A stretch of 64,000 nt of DNA from Chiua virens (GCA_019787685.1 JAHNUO010000012.1:558001-622000), one strand, 5' to 3'; numbered from the stretch's first letter, positions 22,380 to 32,745 are shown. The notes: generated by a model from the sequence alone, not told the origin. Program-made: numbers and translations.

Positions 22380-23306
22380 ATGTCTAGCAAGGCAGTCGAG
22401 CTTCGCCTCAGAAAACCCTCCACCTTCGACGGGTCCTATGACCGCGCCGTACCCTGGCTCAACGACGTAGCAACATATCTCTTCGTCAATGACCCCATCT
22501 ATGACACCGATAACAAGCGTGTCGCCTTCGCCCTTTCGTTTATGACGGAAGGATCCGCTAAGACTTGGGCCGATACATTCCGCGCCAAGGCTATTCCCCT
22601 CCGCTCCTTCGGGAGCTGGACCGACTGGCAGACGGAGTTCCGAAAGGACTTCGAACACCATGACACCAAAGGCGACGCTATCGCCTGGCTCTCCACCACT
22701 CGGGTAACCCGCAACGAGGATGTACCCTCCTATATCTCCTCGTTCCGCAACAAAGTTGCCACCGCCACCCTCACCGGATCGGACTCTGTTCTGATCAACT
22801 TCTTCGCCGCCGGCCTTCCCCCTTCGCTCATGCGCAGGATCCAGGGAATGGACACCGTACCCACCACTATCGACAAATGGTACACCCAGGCCATTCACTT
22901 CAAGACGCAGTGGGAGCGCGCAGACGAGATCGCTCGTCGCAACAAGAAGCCCGCCGCTGCTGTCGTCTTCCACGACCCCCCCGCTCCTTCCCGTAAAAAG
23001 GAACGAGATCCCGACGCCATGGATGTGGACTCAATCCGCGTCAACAAGATGACCGATGCTGAGCGAAAGCGATGCATCGACAAGAACCTCTGCTTCCGGT
23101 GCCGCTAACCTGGCCATCGCACCTCCTCCTGCCCGGTCTTCACGACTGACTCCAAACCCGCCTCCGCGCCTAACAAGAAGGTCCGGAAGGCTGAACCCAA
23201 GCCCAAACCTGTCCCTGCTTTGCAGGAGATAGAGGACGATGATGACGACTCTATGAGTGTCAACAAAGTCAACTCGAACCCCCCTGAACCCATCACGGGT
23301 TTTTAA
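22380..23306 (+). pseudogene. gag: E2 gag with stop inside zinc knuckle
   Basis: The first supportable ATG (22380) opens MSSKAVELRLRKPSTFDGSY. The capsid-like core follows: WLNDVATYLF, KTWADTF, EFRKDFEHHD, then GLPPSLMRRIQGMD. Upstream sequence (22,030-22,379) is in frame but has no ATG that I trust. The CCHC knuckle CFRC-R-(stop)-PGHRTSSC is broken by TAA at 23106-23108; E1 has CAA there, so a C-to-T change explains it. After the stop an acidic linker runs to the normal gag stop at 23304-23306, directly behind the slippery site. Confidence 0.85.
23297..23303 (+). promoter_or_regulatory. -1 slippery heptamer at gag-pol junction
   Basis: In the gag frame the bases read G GGT TTT followed at once by TAA. 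This fits X XXY YYZ for -1 frameshifting. Slipping back one base gives GGG TTT TTA AGG, and that frame stays open into pol (GFLRRKTDSTPVSS...). The same bases and frame relation occur in E1 (34854-34860, minus). Confidence 0.6.
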
Positions 23307-23383
23307 GGAGGAAGACCGATTCGACGCCGGTATCTTCCCATTCTTGTACCCATGTACTTGTAGCTGAGCTAGCATGCCAATCT

Positions 23384-26300
23384 ATGCAGATTCTGATTAG
23401 ATTAAATGCTACCGCTACCTCGAAAGACGTCGACACCCGCGCTCTCATCGACTCGGGAGCCGGGATAAACTGTATCGACTGGCACTTCGTCCAGAAGAAC
23501 AAGTTTCCCAAGGAACGCCTTCCGAAACCTATCCCGGTTCGGAACGTGGATTCCACCATGAACAAGAACGGTGACATCAAATTCACCACTACCCTTCGGA
23601 TTGCTCTTGGCGGAGTACTCCAACGTGTAAAGTTCCACATTATCCATTGTGGCTCTGAGAACGTTATTCTAGGCCTCCCTTGGCTTAAAACGACCAACCC
23701 TACCATCGACTGGGTCGCCAAAACCATCACCATCACCGCTCCCGAACCCGACTTCCCCCCTATCACTCACGATGAACCTCGCCACTCCGCCAAGCTCGCT
23801 CACCCACCGCCGATCCTCCCGATCCGCCACATCGACGTCGATCCCATCTGGGACGGCAAAATCTTTGATTACCTCGGCACAGAAACCGGGCATCGTTTTA
23901 CGACCCAATCTGTGCAACACTCTGTGAACCGCGTCATGCGCGCGGGTCGACGCTTCGTTCGGACCACCCTACCAGAGAAGCTCACCAACGCTACCGCCCT
24001 TGCGGCCGCGGCTACCAAAGCCAAGGTCACTCTCCCTTCGGAATACTCGGAGTTCGAATCTGTATTCGCGAAGGAACCCTCTACGCAGATGCCCCCATCT
24101 CGGTCCTGTGATCACGAGATCCACCTAAAGGACACCTTCCAACCCAAGGTCGGAAAGGTCTACCCCTTGTCTCCCGATGAGCGCAAGGCCACCGACGACT
24201 TTATTGACGAACACCTTGCATCTGGCAAGATCCGCCCCTCGAACTCCCCTCAGGCGTCCCCCTTCTTCTTCGTCAAGAAAAAGGATGGCAAGCTCCGCCC
24301 CTGCCAAGATTACTGCTACGTTAACGAACATACCGTTCGCGACGCCTACCCCCTTCCCCTCATCTCCGACCTCGTCGATAAGCTGAAGGACGCTAAACTG
24401 TTTACTAAGTTTGACGTCCGGTGGGGCTACAACAACATCCGTATCAAAGACGGACATCAATGGAAAGCCGCGTTTATCACCCACCGCGGTCTCTTCGAAC
24501 CTACGGTCATGTTCTTCGGACTGACAAACTCCCCCGCCACATTCCAGCGCTTCATGAACGAGTCCTTCCGCGATATGATCGCCGAAGGGTGGCTCGTCAT
24601 CTACATGGACGATCTCCTCATCTTCTCGGAAGATGACGCTATGCATACGGAGCGCACCAAACGCGTTCTTGCCCGCATGAAGGAACTTGACCTTCACCTC
24701 AAGCTCGAGAAATGCCACTTCGCCACTACGGAAGTGGAATACCTCGGCATGATCGCACGCCCCAGCGAACTCGCCATGGACCCCGTCAAGGTTGCTGGCA
24801 TTGCCGACTGGCCCACTCCCACCAAGCTCAAGGACGTCCGATCGTTCATGGGCTTCGCCAACTTCTACCGCCGGTTTATTCCGGATTACTCCACCATTGC
24901 TCGCCCCCTTGTCGATCTCACCAAGAAAGATGCACCTTGGATCTGGGATTCCCCTCAGATCACCGCCTTCGAACGACTAAAGAAGGCATTCACCTCTGAT
25001 CCGGTCCTTCATTTCCCGGATACTTCTCGCCCCTTTGCTATCGCCACCGATGCTTCTAAATTCGCATCGGGTGGTGTTCTCCTCCAGACCGACTCAAACG
25101 GTGACTGGAAACCTTGCTCTTACCTTTCGCAGTCCTTCAACGCTGCGGAAAGGAACTATGACATCTATGATCGCGAGCTCCTCGCCGTCATTAGATCCTT
25201 GAAAGCCTGGCGCCACTACCTTCATGGTAGTGCTACCCCTGTGACCGTCTTTTCGGATCACAAAAACCTTACCTACTTCCGACAACCCCAAAACCTCAAC
25301 CGTCGCCAAGCCCGCTGGCTTCTCGACCTCGCCGACTTCGACCTCACGTTCTCCCACGTGCCAGGCAAACTCCTCGACGGTCCGGATGCGCTTTCCCGCC
25401 GCCCCGACCATATCACCTCGGACTCAGACAACGAAGATGTCACGCTCCTCCCAGACAACGTCTTCGTCAACCTCGTCACCACGGACCTCCAGGACCTGAT
25501 CTCCCGCTCCTCCGCCGCGGATCCGCTTGTCCTGGACACCCTCAACGCTATGGATGGCGGCCTCCCACCGTCGTTCCGCTCCCGCCTCTCTGACTGGCAC
25601 TATGACGCCGGTGTCCTGACCTACCAAGGTCGCATCTACGTTCCCCCTAACCGCGAACTCTGCCAACAAATAGTTGCCCGCCACCACGACTCCCACACCG
25701 CCGGACACCCCGGCTTCTTGAAAACTCGCCAGCTGGTCGCCGCCGAATTTTGGTGGCCCGGCCTAGCCTCCTTTGTCTGCTCCTACGTCTCCGGTTGCGC
25801 CTCGTGCCAACAGCACAAGGTCAACACCCATCCCACCACACCTCCGCTCTCTCCGATCCCTTCCGCGTGCACCCGTCCTTTCCAGAACGTATCCGTTGAT
25901 CTCATCACGGATCTCCCTGTCTCCGCGGAGGGCTACGACTCTCTCATGGTCGTGGTAGACCATGGCCTTACGAAGGGGGTAATTCTCTGCCCAACCGTGA
26001 AAACCGCCGACTCTGCAGGTATAGCCTGCCTCTTTTTTCACAAAGTCTACACGCGATTCGGCCTCTACGACAAGATCATCTCCGACCGAGGTCCGCAGTT
26101 TGCTTCCGCATTCGCGAAAGAACTCTCCCGACTCATCGGATACCGCCTCTCCCTCTCTACCGCCTACCATCCCCAATCTGATGGTGAGACGGAATGTGTC
26201 AACCAAGAGGTCGAAACCTACCTCCGCATGTATTGCCAAAACAACCCGGAGAAATGGGCCGACTTACTCCCTATGGCCAAATTCGCACACAACCACCGCC

Positions 26301-28249
26301 CCCACTCCGTCACGGGAAAATCACCCTTCTTCCTCATGATGGGCTATGAACCCCGCCCCTTGCCTGCTATCATTGCGGAAACCAAGCTCCCTGCTGTAGA
26401 GGAACGCCTCAAAACCCTCTCCGCTGCTCGCGACGAAGCCCTCGCCGCCCACGAACTCGCCCGGCAAGCCATGAAAGCTCGCTCTTTTAGGAAGTTTAAA
26501 CCCTTCTCCAAAGGCGATCAGGTTTGGCTGGAAGCCCGCAATCTTAAACGGGAACTCATCTCTCCGAAACTCGCATCGCGCCGCGAAGGCCCCTTCACCA
26601 TCACGGAGGTCCTCTCCCCGCTCACCTACCGCCTCCGTCTTCCCAAGACCTGGAAAATCCACCCGGTCTTCCACGCCTCGCTCCTTTCCCCATATCGGGA
26701 AACGGAAACCTACGGACCCAATTTCCCGAAACCACCGCCGGACCTTGTAGCCGGCGAGGAAGAATACGAAATCGAACGGATTCTTCGTCACACTCGGAAC
26801 CCGCGCAACCGCAAGTTCCTGATCTGCTGGAAGGGCTACTCCACCTCCGATGACTCTTGGGAGCCTGAGACCAACCTAGGAAATGCCAAGGAAACCGTCA
26901 ACGCTTATAAGCGTCTCCACCCCAAGGATTTCCCCTCAGTCTCTCGCCCTTCGACCCTTCCACCACCTCGACCACCGTGCTCCCCACTCCGACCACCACC
27001 TGTCCGTATCAGAACTGTTATGGCCTACCGCTCCTGCTCTACCCCCGACTTCGAATCCGATACCGCCCTGGTACCCGTCTTCACCCCCACCGTCGACATT
27101 CCCCACATCGCCTTGCCACTTCCTGTTCCCCCACCGTCGAACCCCTCCTCGGATGCTCCCTCCCTCTCCTCCGAATCCTCCCTCACGGAGTCCACCCGAC
27201 CCGTTTCTCCAGCTGATTCTGTGGTCGCTTCCGCAGGATGGGGAACAGCAAGCATACGCCCTCGCCCTTCTCATTCTATTCACCGTCTTCGTCCTCCTCT
27301 CGTCTCGGTAGACCTGCCATTTCATTCACATGCTATCCGGGCCTCTACGCCCACCCCTGACTACTTCACCCACATGCGCAACCTCATCCTTGACCCAAGC
27401 ATGGTGTTCCCCATCAAGCACCATCTCGACCTCGACTCCCCCCTCCACGCCCTCTATTCGGCGTACTTGCAGAACGAACGACTCGCCCTTGTCCGGGCCG
27501 ACCTCTATGGGCCTATGGCCAACACCCACCTCCTATCGGCCATTACTGGCCAGATCCACGACAAAATCTGCGCGTTCCTCGAACACACCCTATTCCAAAT
27601 GCAAATGGGTGAATTCCTCTCCGACCTCCACCGCTACCAGGCGGAACTCTCCCTCCGTCTCGACCGACCACTCGCTTCCTCTGCTCCTTCGCCGTCTACC
27701 CCCTCCGCCTCCTCTCTTCCCTTCTCTCCAGAAGAGATCGATGCCTGCAACCGAGCCGAAGCGGAACACATGTTCCAAACCGGTCAGGTCGACCTCCCTG
27801 AGGACCACCCTCGCTACCACGAGGCCTGCTACGAGTGCCACAAGCTTGGGCACATCCGCGTTGAATGTCGGGACTACCAATGTCCCATCTGTCTTACCTG
27901 GTCCCCTGGACATATCCAGTCCCGTTGCCCCGGACGACCCCCTCGCGTCCGCGCTAGGATTCCCCTGGCCAACCGACTTACCCCGGTGGCAACCGGACCC
28001 ACCTGGAACCGTCGTTCTCCACGCCCCATCATCCCCTCGAACTCTTCGTCGTCCAATGGTTCATCCTCTTCCTCCGCCTGTCGCCGCAACCGCCGCCCTA
28101 TTCCTCCGAGCCCCCCGCTCCGCCGTCCCTCCGGACGTTCCTCAGCCTCCCCGGCCTGCCGCTCTGCGTCGCCGTGCGACGACCCCATTGACGCCGAAGG
28201 TTACGCCAACATTACGGGCAGCCCTGTTAGGGATTCGTTCGATTTCTGA
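23384..28249 (+). CDS. pol: E2 pol: protease-RT-RNase H-integrase-chromodomain-zinc tail
   Basis: The first ATG is at 23384, but the frame is open upstream to the slippery site, so a Gag-Pol fusion is likely. From that ATG: protease DTRALIDSGAG (about residue 20); RT with FDVRWGYNN and YMDD (about 406); RNase H with ATDAS (about 553) and SDHKNL; integrase zinc finger HxxHTAGHPG..CASC (about 770-805); core residues in SVDLITD, SDRGPQF and GETE (about 836-937); a GPF/TY-like module; chromodomain YEIERILRH..WKGYSTSDDSWEP (about 1125-1175). About 440 more residues follow: Pro/Ser-rich, then CYECHKLGHIRVEC (CX2CX4HX4C) and CPICLTWSPGHIQSRC (CX2CX6HX4C). No stop is present. Catalytic residues appear intact, so it could act in trans for E1. 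Confidence 0.93.
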   Translation: MQILIRLNATATSKDVDTRALIDSGAGINCIDWHFVQKNKFPKERLPKPIPVRNVDSTMNKNGDIKFTTTLRIALGGVLQRVKFHIIHCGSENVILGLPWLKTTNPTIDWVAKTITITAPEPDFPPITHDEPRHSAKLAHPPPILPIRHIDVDPIWDGKIFDYLGTETGHRFTTQSVQHSVNRVMRAGRRFVRTTLPEKLTNATALAAAATKAKVTLPSEYSEFESVFAKEPSTQMPPSRSCDHEIHLKDTFQPKVGKVYPLSPDERKATDDFIDEHLASGKIRPSNSPQASPFFFVKKKDGKLRPCQDYCYVNEHTVRDAYPLPLISDLVDKLKDAKLFTKFDVRWGYNNIRIKDGHQWKAAFITHRGLFEPTVMFFGLTNSPATFQRFMNESFRDMIAEGWLVIYMDDLLIFSEDDAMHTERTKRVLARMKELDLHLKLEKCHFATTEVEYLGMIARPSELAMDPVKVAGIADWPTPTKLKDVRSFMGFANFYRRFIPDYSTIARPLVDLTKKDAPWIWDSPQITAFERLKKAFTSDPVLHFPDTSRPFAIATDASKFASGGVLLQTDSNGDWKPCSYLSQSFNAAERNYDIYDRELLAVIRSLKAWRHYLHGSATPVTVFSDHKNLTYFRQPQNLNRRQARWLLDLADFDLTFSHVPGKLLDGPDALSRRPDHITSDSDNEDVTLLPDNVFVNLVTTDLQDLISRSSAADPLVLDTLNAMDGGLPPSFRSRLSDWHYDAGVLTYQGRIYVPPNRELCQQIVARHHDSHTAGHPGFLKTRQLVAAEFWWPGLASFVCSYVSGCASCQQHKVNTHPTTPPLSPIPSACTRPFQNVSVDLITDLPVSAEGYDSLMVVVDHGLTKGVILCPTVKTADSAGIACLFFHKVYTRFGLYDKIISDRGPQFASAFAKELSRLIGYRLSLSTAYHPQSDGETECVNQEVETYLRMYCQNNPEKWADLLPMAKFAHNHRPHSVTGKSPFFLMMGYEPRPLPAIIAETKLPAVEERLKTLSAARDEALAAHELARQAMKARSFRKFKPFSKGDQVWLEARNLKRELISPKLASRREGPFTITEVLSPLTYRLRLPKTWKIHPVFHASLLSPYRETETYGPNFPKPPPDLVAGEEEYEIERILRHTRNPRNRKFLICWKGYSTSDDSWEPETNLGNAKETVNAYKRLHPKDFPSVSRPSTLPPPRPPCSPLRPPPVRIRTVMAYRSCSTPDFESDTALVPVFTPTVDIPHIALPLPVPPPSNPSSDAPSLSSESSLTESTRPVSPADSVVASAGWGTASIRPRPSHSIHRLRPPLVSVDLPFHSHAIRASTPTPDYFTHMRNLILDPSMVFPIKHHLDLDSPLHALYSAYLQNERLALVRADLYGPMANTHLLSAITGQIHDKICAFLEHTLFQMQMGEFLSDLHRYQAELSLRLDRPLASSAPSPSTPSASSLPFSPEEIDACNRAEAEHMFQTGQVDLPEDHPRYHEACYECHKLGHIRVECRDYQCPICLTWSPGHIQSRCPGRPPRVRARIPLANRLTPVATGPTWNRRSPRPIIPSNSSSSNGSSSSSACRRNRRPIPPSPPLRRPSGRSSASPACRSASPCDDPIDAEGYANITGSPVRDSFDF

Positions 28250-28278
28250 AGATGATCTTCGCATGGTGCTTTGATCTT

Positions 28279-28291
28279 AGCCGGGGGGTAA
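28279..28291 (+). promoter_or_regulatory. E2 polypurine tract
   Basis: AGCCGGGGGGTAA sits directly before the 3' LTR (28292). A G-rich run at this place is the usual plus-strand primer. E1 has a similar G-rich run (as CCCCCGG on the given strand, 20763-20769) beside its 3' LTR. Confidence 0.6.
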
Positions 28292-29051
28292 TGTTACGAT
28301 TCATCTTTTCCTTTGCTTTTCTTGCTACTTTCTCTACGCTCGATACTACAGGTATCTCCTACGATTCAATCCGCAAGGCTTACCCTTGCCCTGGATTACT
28401 CAGCAAGGGCTTAACCCTTTGCCCCACCTTTCTCTCTTCTTATCCGGATACTCCGATCACGCGCTCCGGCTCAACCCGGGGATCCGTCGTCGCTTCCGCC
28501 CTTCTACTTCTTGATCCGGTACGGATCACTTTCATTTCCGCTGTCACTTGGACAGCTTCCATATTTACCATTTCCTTCTCTCGTCGATCCGGTGCTTCCA
28601 CCCCGCACGACTCCTTTGGTCCTTAGTCAGTTCCGCTCTTCCTGACCACCCCTTTTGACTGCTGGTCCGTGCACCAGTCCCGTAGTATAAATACCGCGCA
28701 GTGATACTCCTGTACCTTAGTCTTGATCTACGCAATCTAAGCTAGTATCACTGCTCCTCTTCGGGCCCTCCCTCAAGGCCATCCCTCGTCGCTGCGACCA
28801 ACGTCCAGCACCTCGATCCACCTCGATCACAAGAGGCAGTCTAGGTCCTTTGGGTATAGATTCCCAACAGGACGCTCTTAGGCAATGTCCTAAGTTCTAA
28901 CTCGTCTCACTGGTAGCAATACGCTGACCAGTACTCCTCCTTGAACTCTACAGCGCGCCACGTATCAAGTGGTGGTTGTTTGAGTTATCGCAGCCGCTTG
29001 ATACTTGCGCTTTTGCGTCTACGCTAGGCCCTACCCGGGACTACCGTAACA
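28292..29051 (+). repeat. E2 3' LTR
   Basis: It is the same length as the 5' copy (760 bp). It differs at six positions, each C/T or G/A at a CpG, for example CTGCAAGG/CCGCAAGG and TTCCGTATT/TTCCATATT. Confidence 0.92.
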
Positions 29052-29056
29052 GAAAC

Positions 29057-29350
29057 AGGCCTCATGGTAACGGGGGTGGTCGTCGGGGAGGGATACCTGA
29101 CCAGTCCGAAAAAGATGTTCGGCCTCGGCGCGGTTGGACGCGGTCATCTCGGCCTCCGTGAAGGGTTCTGAGGACGCAGAAGGAGTCGAGGGAGAGGGGG
29201 TAGGGGGACGAGCACAAGCTGCGAGTTCCGCTTGATAGCGGCGAAGGTCGTCGAGGAATTCCCCCATCTGCATCTGGTGGAGGACGTGTTCAAGGTAGGC
29301 GCGTATGCGGTCGTGGATTTGACCGGTGACGGCGGAGAGGAGGCGGTTGT
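29057..29350 (-). pseudogene. E1 pol piece between E2 and solo LTR
   Basis: Minus-strand frame: RLLSAVTGQIHDRIRAYLEH, MQMGEFLDDLRRYQAELAA, then HPRYHEAC, matching the C-terminal extension of E2 pol (SAITGQIHDKI..MQMGEFL). It joins E1 sequence at 20802-21211 on one side and at 30038 on the other. Confidence 0.8.
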
Positions 29351-30037
29351 TGTTACGGTAGTTCCGGGTAGGACCTAACGTAGCCGCAAAAGCGCCAAGT
29401 ACCAAGTGGCTGCGATAACTCAAACAACCACCACTTGGTATGTGGTGCGCTGAAGAGTCGAACAAGGGGTTCTGGTCAGCGGTTGGCTACCAGAGAGACG
29501 AGTGAAGACTCAGGCGTTGCTGAGAATTGTCCGGTTGGGAATCTATACCCTTGGGACGGTCAAGGATCAAGGATACCCTGTTGAGGGTTCGAGTGGTGGT
29601 CAAGGGACGACGAGAGAAGTCCCAAGTCAAGAGGTCACAAGGAAGGATCCAAGTGGAGCAGAGATACTCAGCTAGATTGCAGAGATCAAGACTAGTGTAC
29701 ATGAGTATCGCTGCGAGGTATTTATACCACTGAACTGCACACGGACCAAGTAACTAAAAGGGGAAGGCCAGAAGAGCGGAAGGGCCAAAGGGCCAAAAGG
29801 AGTGCGCAGTAATCGTAAAAGGGAATCGTACGATGCGATGGCAGTGGACGATGACGAAGATGAAATGTCAAATGCGAAGCCATCGGGTGATGACGAGAAA
29901 GTGAAAGAGTAAGCATCGGGTAAGGCCGATGTGGTTACGTAAGGGTGAACGCGTACGGATGGGCGTACGAAGATACCTAGGTATCGAGTGAAGCAAAGTA
30001 GTACAAGTGAAGTAAAGAAAAGAAATGAATTGTAACA
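29351..30037 (-). repeat. Solo LTR of the E1 family
   Basis: The 687-bp copy runs TGTTAC...GTAACA and is flanked by the duplication GTTGT (29346-29350 and 30038-30042). No internal sequence is attached, so LTR-LTR recombination is inferred. It has two U3 repeat units where the E1 LTRs have three, accounting for the 40-bp length difference. It sits in the pol C-terminal extension of E1. Confidence 0.88.
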
Positions 30038-32745
30038 GTTGTGGCGGTTGCTGCCGAGGAGGTCCGACTGGACGAACGTGAGACGCTCGCACTGGAGGTA
30101 CGCCAGGTAGATGGCGTTCAGCGGGGAATTGAGATCTAGGTGATGTTCGATGGGGAAGGCCATCGCAGGGTCTAGGATGAGTTCGCGCATGCGATGAAAG
30201 TACTCGGGGGTAGAAGTCGAAGAGCGTATAGTGTGAGAGTGGTAGGGAAGGTCTACCGACGCGATAGGAGGACGAATAGGGTCAGGAAGAGAAGGAGGAA
30301 CAGGCCATTGAGAAGGCGTTCCCCATCCTGCGCTCGCAACTGCTGAAACAGCTGGAGAAGGGGGTCGGGTGGACTCGGTGAGGGAGGATTCGGATGAGAG
30401 GGAGGACTCATTGGTGACGGGAGTAGCCGGCAGTGGGAGTGGGCAGTAGGGAATGGACGCGGTGGGGGTGAAGACGGGGACGGAGTGGATGATCTCGTTC
30501 TCGAAGTCGGGGGTCGAGCAAGAGTGGTAGGTCATTACAGCTTTGACGGAGACTGGCGGGGGAGGTCTGAGTGGGGAGCGAGGAGGTCGAGGAGGTGGTG
30601 CTAGGGGAAAATCCTTGGGATGGCCGCGCTTATATGCGTCGACCGTGTCCTTGGCATTGCTGAGATTGGATTCGGGTTCCCAGGAGTCGTCCGATGCGGA
30701 GTACCCTTTCCATCGGATCAGGAACTTGCGGTTTCGCGGGTTCTTGGAGTGTTTTAAGATCCGCTCGATCTCATATTCTTCTTCCCCAGCGATAAGGTTC
30801 GGGGGTGGTTTCGGGAAATTGGTGCCGTAGGTCTCCGTTTCGCGATAGGGCGATAGGAGGGACGCGTGGAAGACCGGATGTATTTTCCAGGTCTTTGGGA
30901 GGCGGAGGCGGTAGGTGAGCGGAGAGAGGACTTCCGTGATGGTAAAGGGTCCTTCTCGGCGAGATGCGAGTTTCGGGGAGATGAGTTCCTGTTTCAAATT
31001 GCGGGCTTCCAACCAAACCTGATCTCCTTTGACGAAGGGTTTGAATTTCTTGAAGGAGCGGGCCTTCATGGCTTGGCGGGCGAGTTCGTGGGCGGCGAGG
31101 GCTTCGTCGCGGGCGGCCGTGAGGGTCTTAAGACGCTCTTCTACGGCTGGGAGTTTGGTTTCCGCGATGATGGCGGGTAGGGGTCGAGGTTCGTATCCCA
31201 TCATCAGGAAGAAGGGGGATTTCCCGGTGACGGAGTGGGGGCGGTGATTGTGGGCGAACTCAGCCATAGGGAGTAAGTCGGCCCAGGACAAGGGGTTGTT
31301 CTGGCAGTACATGCGCAGATACGTCTTGACTTCTTGGTTAACTCGTTCCGTCTCGCCGTCTGATTGGGGGTGGTAAGCGGTGGAGAGGGAGAGTTTGTAT
31401 CTGATTAGTCGGGCGAGTTCCTTGGCGAAGGTGGAAGCGAATTGTGGACCTCGGTCGGAGATGATCTTGTCGTAGAGACCGAAGCGCGTGTATACCTTGT
31501 GGAAAAAAAGGCATGCTATACCTGCGGAGTCGGTGGTTTTCACCATAGGGCAAAGAATTACCCCCTTCGTAAGGCCGTGGTCGACCATGACCATAAGAGA
31601 GTCATAGCCCTCCGCGGAGGTGGGCAAGTCGGTGATAAGATCGACGGAGATGTTCTGGAACGGGCGAGAACACGCGGAGGGGATCGGAGAGAGGGGCGGA
31701 GTGGTCGGGTGAGTGTTGACCTTCTGCTGCTGGCAGGCGGCGCAACTGGAGACGTAGGAGCGGACGAAGGAGGCCAGACCCGGCCACCAGAATTCGGCGG
31801 CGACGAGCTGGCGGGTCTTCAGGAAACCGGGGTGACCGGCAGTGTGGGAGTCGTGGTGGCGCGCGACAATTTGTTGCCGCAGGTTCAGGTCGGGAGGAAC
31901 GTAGACACGGCCCTGGTAGGTCAGGATGCCAGCGTCATATTTCCAATCGGAGAGGCGGGCACGGAAGGATGACGGAAGACCGCCATCCATAGCGTTCAGG
32001 GTGTCAAGGACGAGCGGGTCATCCGCGGACGACTTGGCAATGAGGGACTGGAGGTCGAGGGTGATGAGGTTGACGAAAACATCATCGGGGAGGAGGGTGA
32101 CATCCTCGTTGTCAGTGTCGGGGAGAATGTGGTCGGGGCGGCGGGAGAGTGCGTCGGGACCATCCAAGAGTTTGCCGGGGACGTGAGAAAACGTCAAGTC
32201 GAAGTCGGCGAGGTCAAGGAGCCACCGGGCTTGGCGGCGGTTCAAGTTTTGGGGCTGACGGAAGTACGTCAGGTTCTTGTGGTCGGAGAAGACCGTGACG
32301 GGGTGTGCGCTTCCACGAAGGTGGTGGCGCCAGGCTTTGAGGGATCTGATGACCGCAAGAAGTTCTCGGTCATAGATATCATAGTTTCGCTCCGCAGCGT
32401 TGAAAGACTGGGAGAGGTAGGAGCAGGGTTTCCAGTCACCGTTGACGTCGGTCTGGAGGAGGACACCACCGGTTGCGTGTTTGGACGCGTCTGTGGCGAT
32501 GGCAAAGGGTCGGGAGGAGTCGGGGAACCGGAGTACGGGATCCGTGATGAAGGCCCTTTTAAGGCGTTCAAAGGCAGTGACCTGGGGGGGACCCCAAGTC
32601 CAAGGGGCGTCTTTCTTTGTGAGATCGACGAGCGGGCGGGCGATGGTCGAGTAGTCGGGGATGAACCGACGGTAGAAGTTGGCAAAGCCCATGAACGATC
32701 GTACGTCCTTGAGCTTGGTGGGAGTGGGCCAGTCTGCAATACCGG
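30038..32745 (-). pseudogene. pol: E1 pol, RNase H to C-terminal extension
   Basis: On the minus strand the frame runs without a stop from GIADWPTPTKLKDVRSFMGF (32,740) through RNase H (FAIATDASKHATGG), integrase zinc finger and core (SVDLITD, SDRGPQF, GETE), chromodomain (YEIERILKH..WKGYSASDDSWEP) and the Pro/Ser-rich linker. The computed frame continues at both ends into solo LTRs; those ends (29,672-30,037 and 32,746-33,016) are not pol. Confidence 0.85.

Larger units (their letters stand above)
21212..29051 (+). mobile_element. E2: complete Ty3 chromovirus nested in E1
   Basis: Two 760-bp LTRs start TGTTAC and end GTAACA. The 5-bp target duplication GAAAC (21207-21211 and 29052-29056) is intact. 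Inside are gag, a slippery site, a 1,621-codon pol, a purine tract and a self-complementary primer site. The only clear coding lesion is a TAA in the gag zinc knuckle (23106-23108). The LTR pair differs at six sites, all CpG transitions. It belongs to the chromodomain-bearing Tf1/sushi-like side of Ty3/Gypsy, inferred from the chromodomain and the self-priming signal. Confidence 0.92.

Noticed and set aside
27330..28274. 314-codon plus-strand ORF overlapping pol
   Set aside because: Out-of-frame shadow of the E2 pol C-terminal extension; the pol frame has the conserved zinc knuckles.
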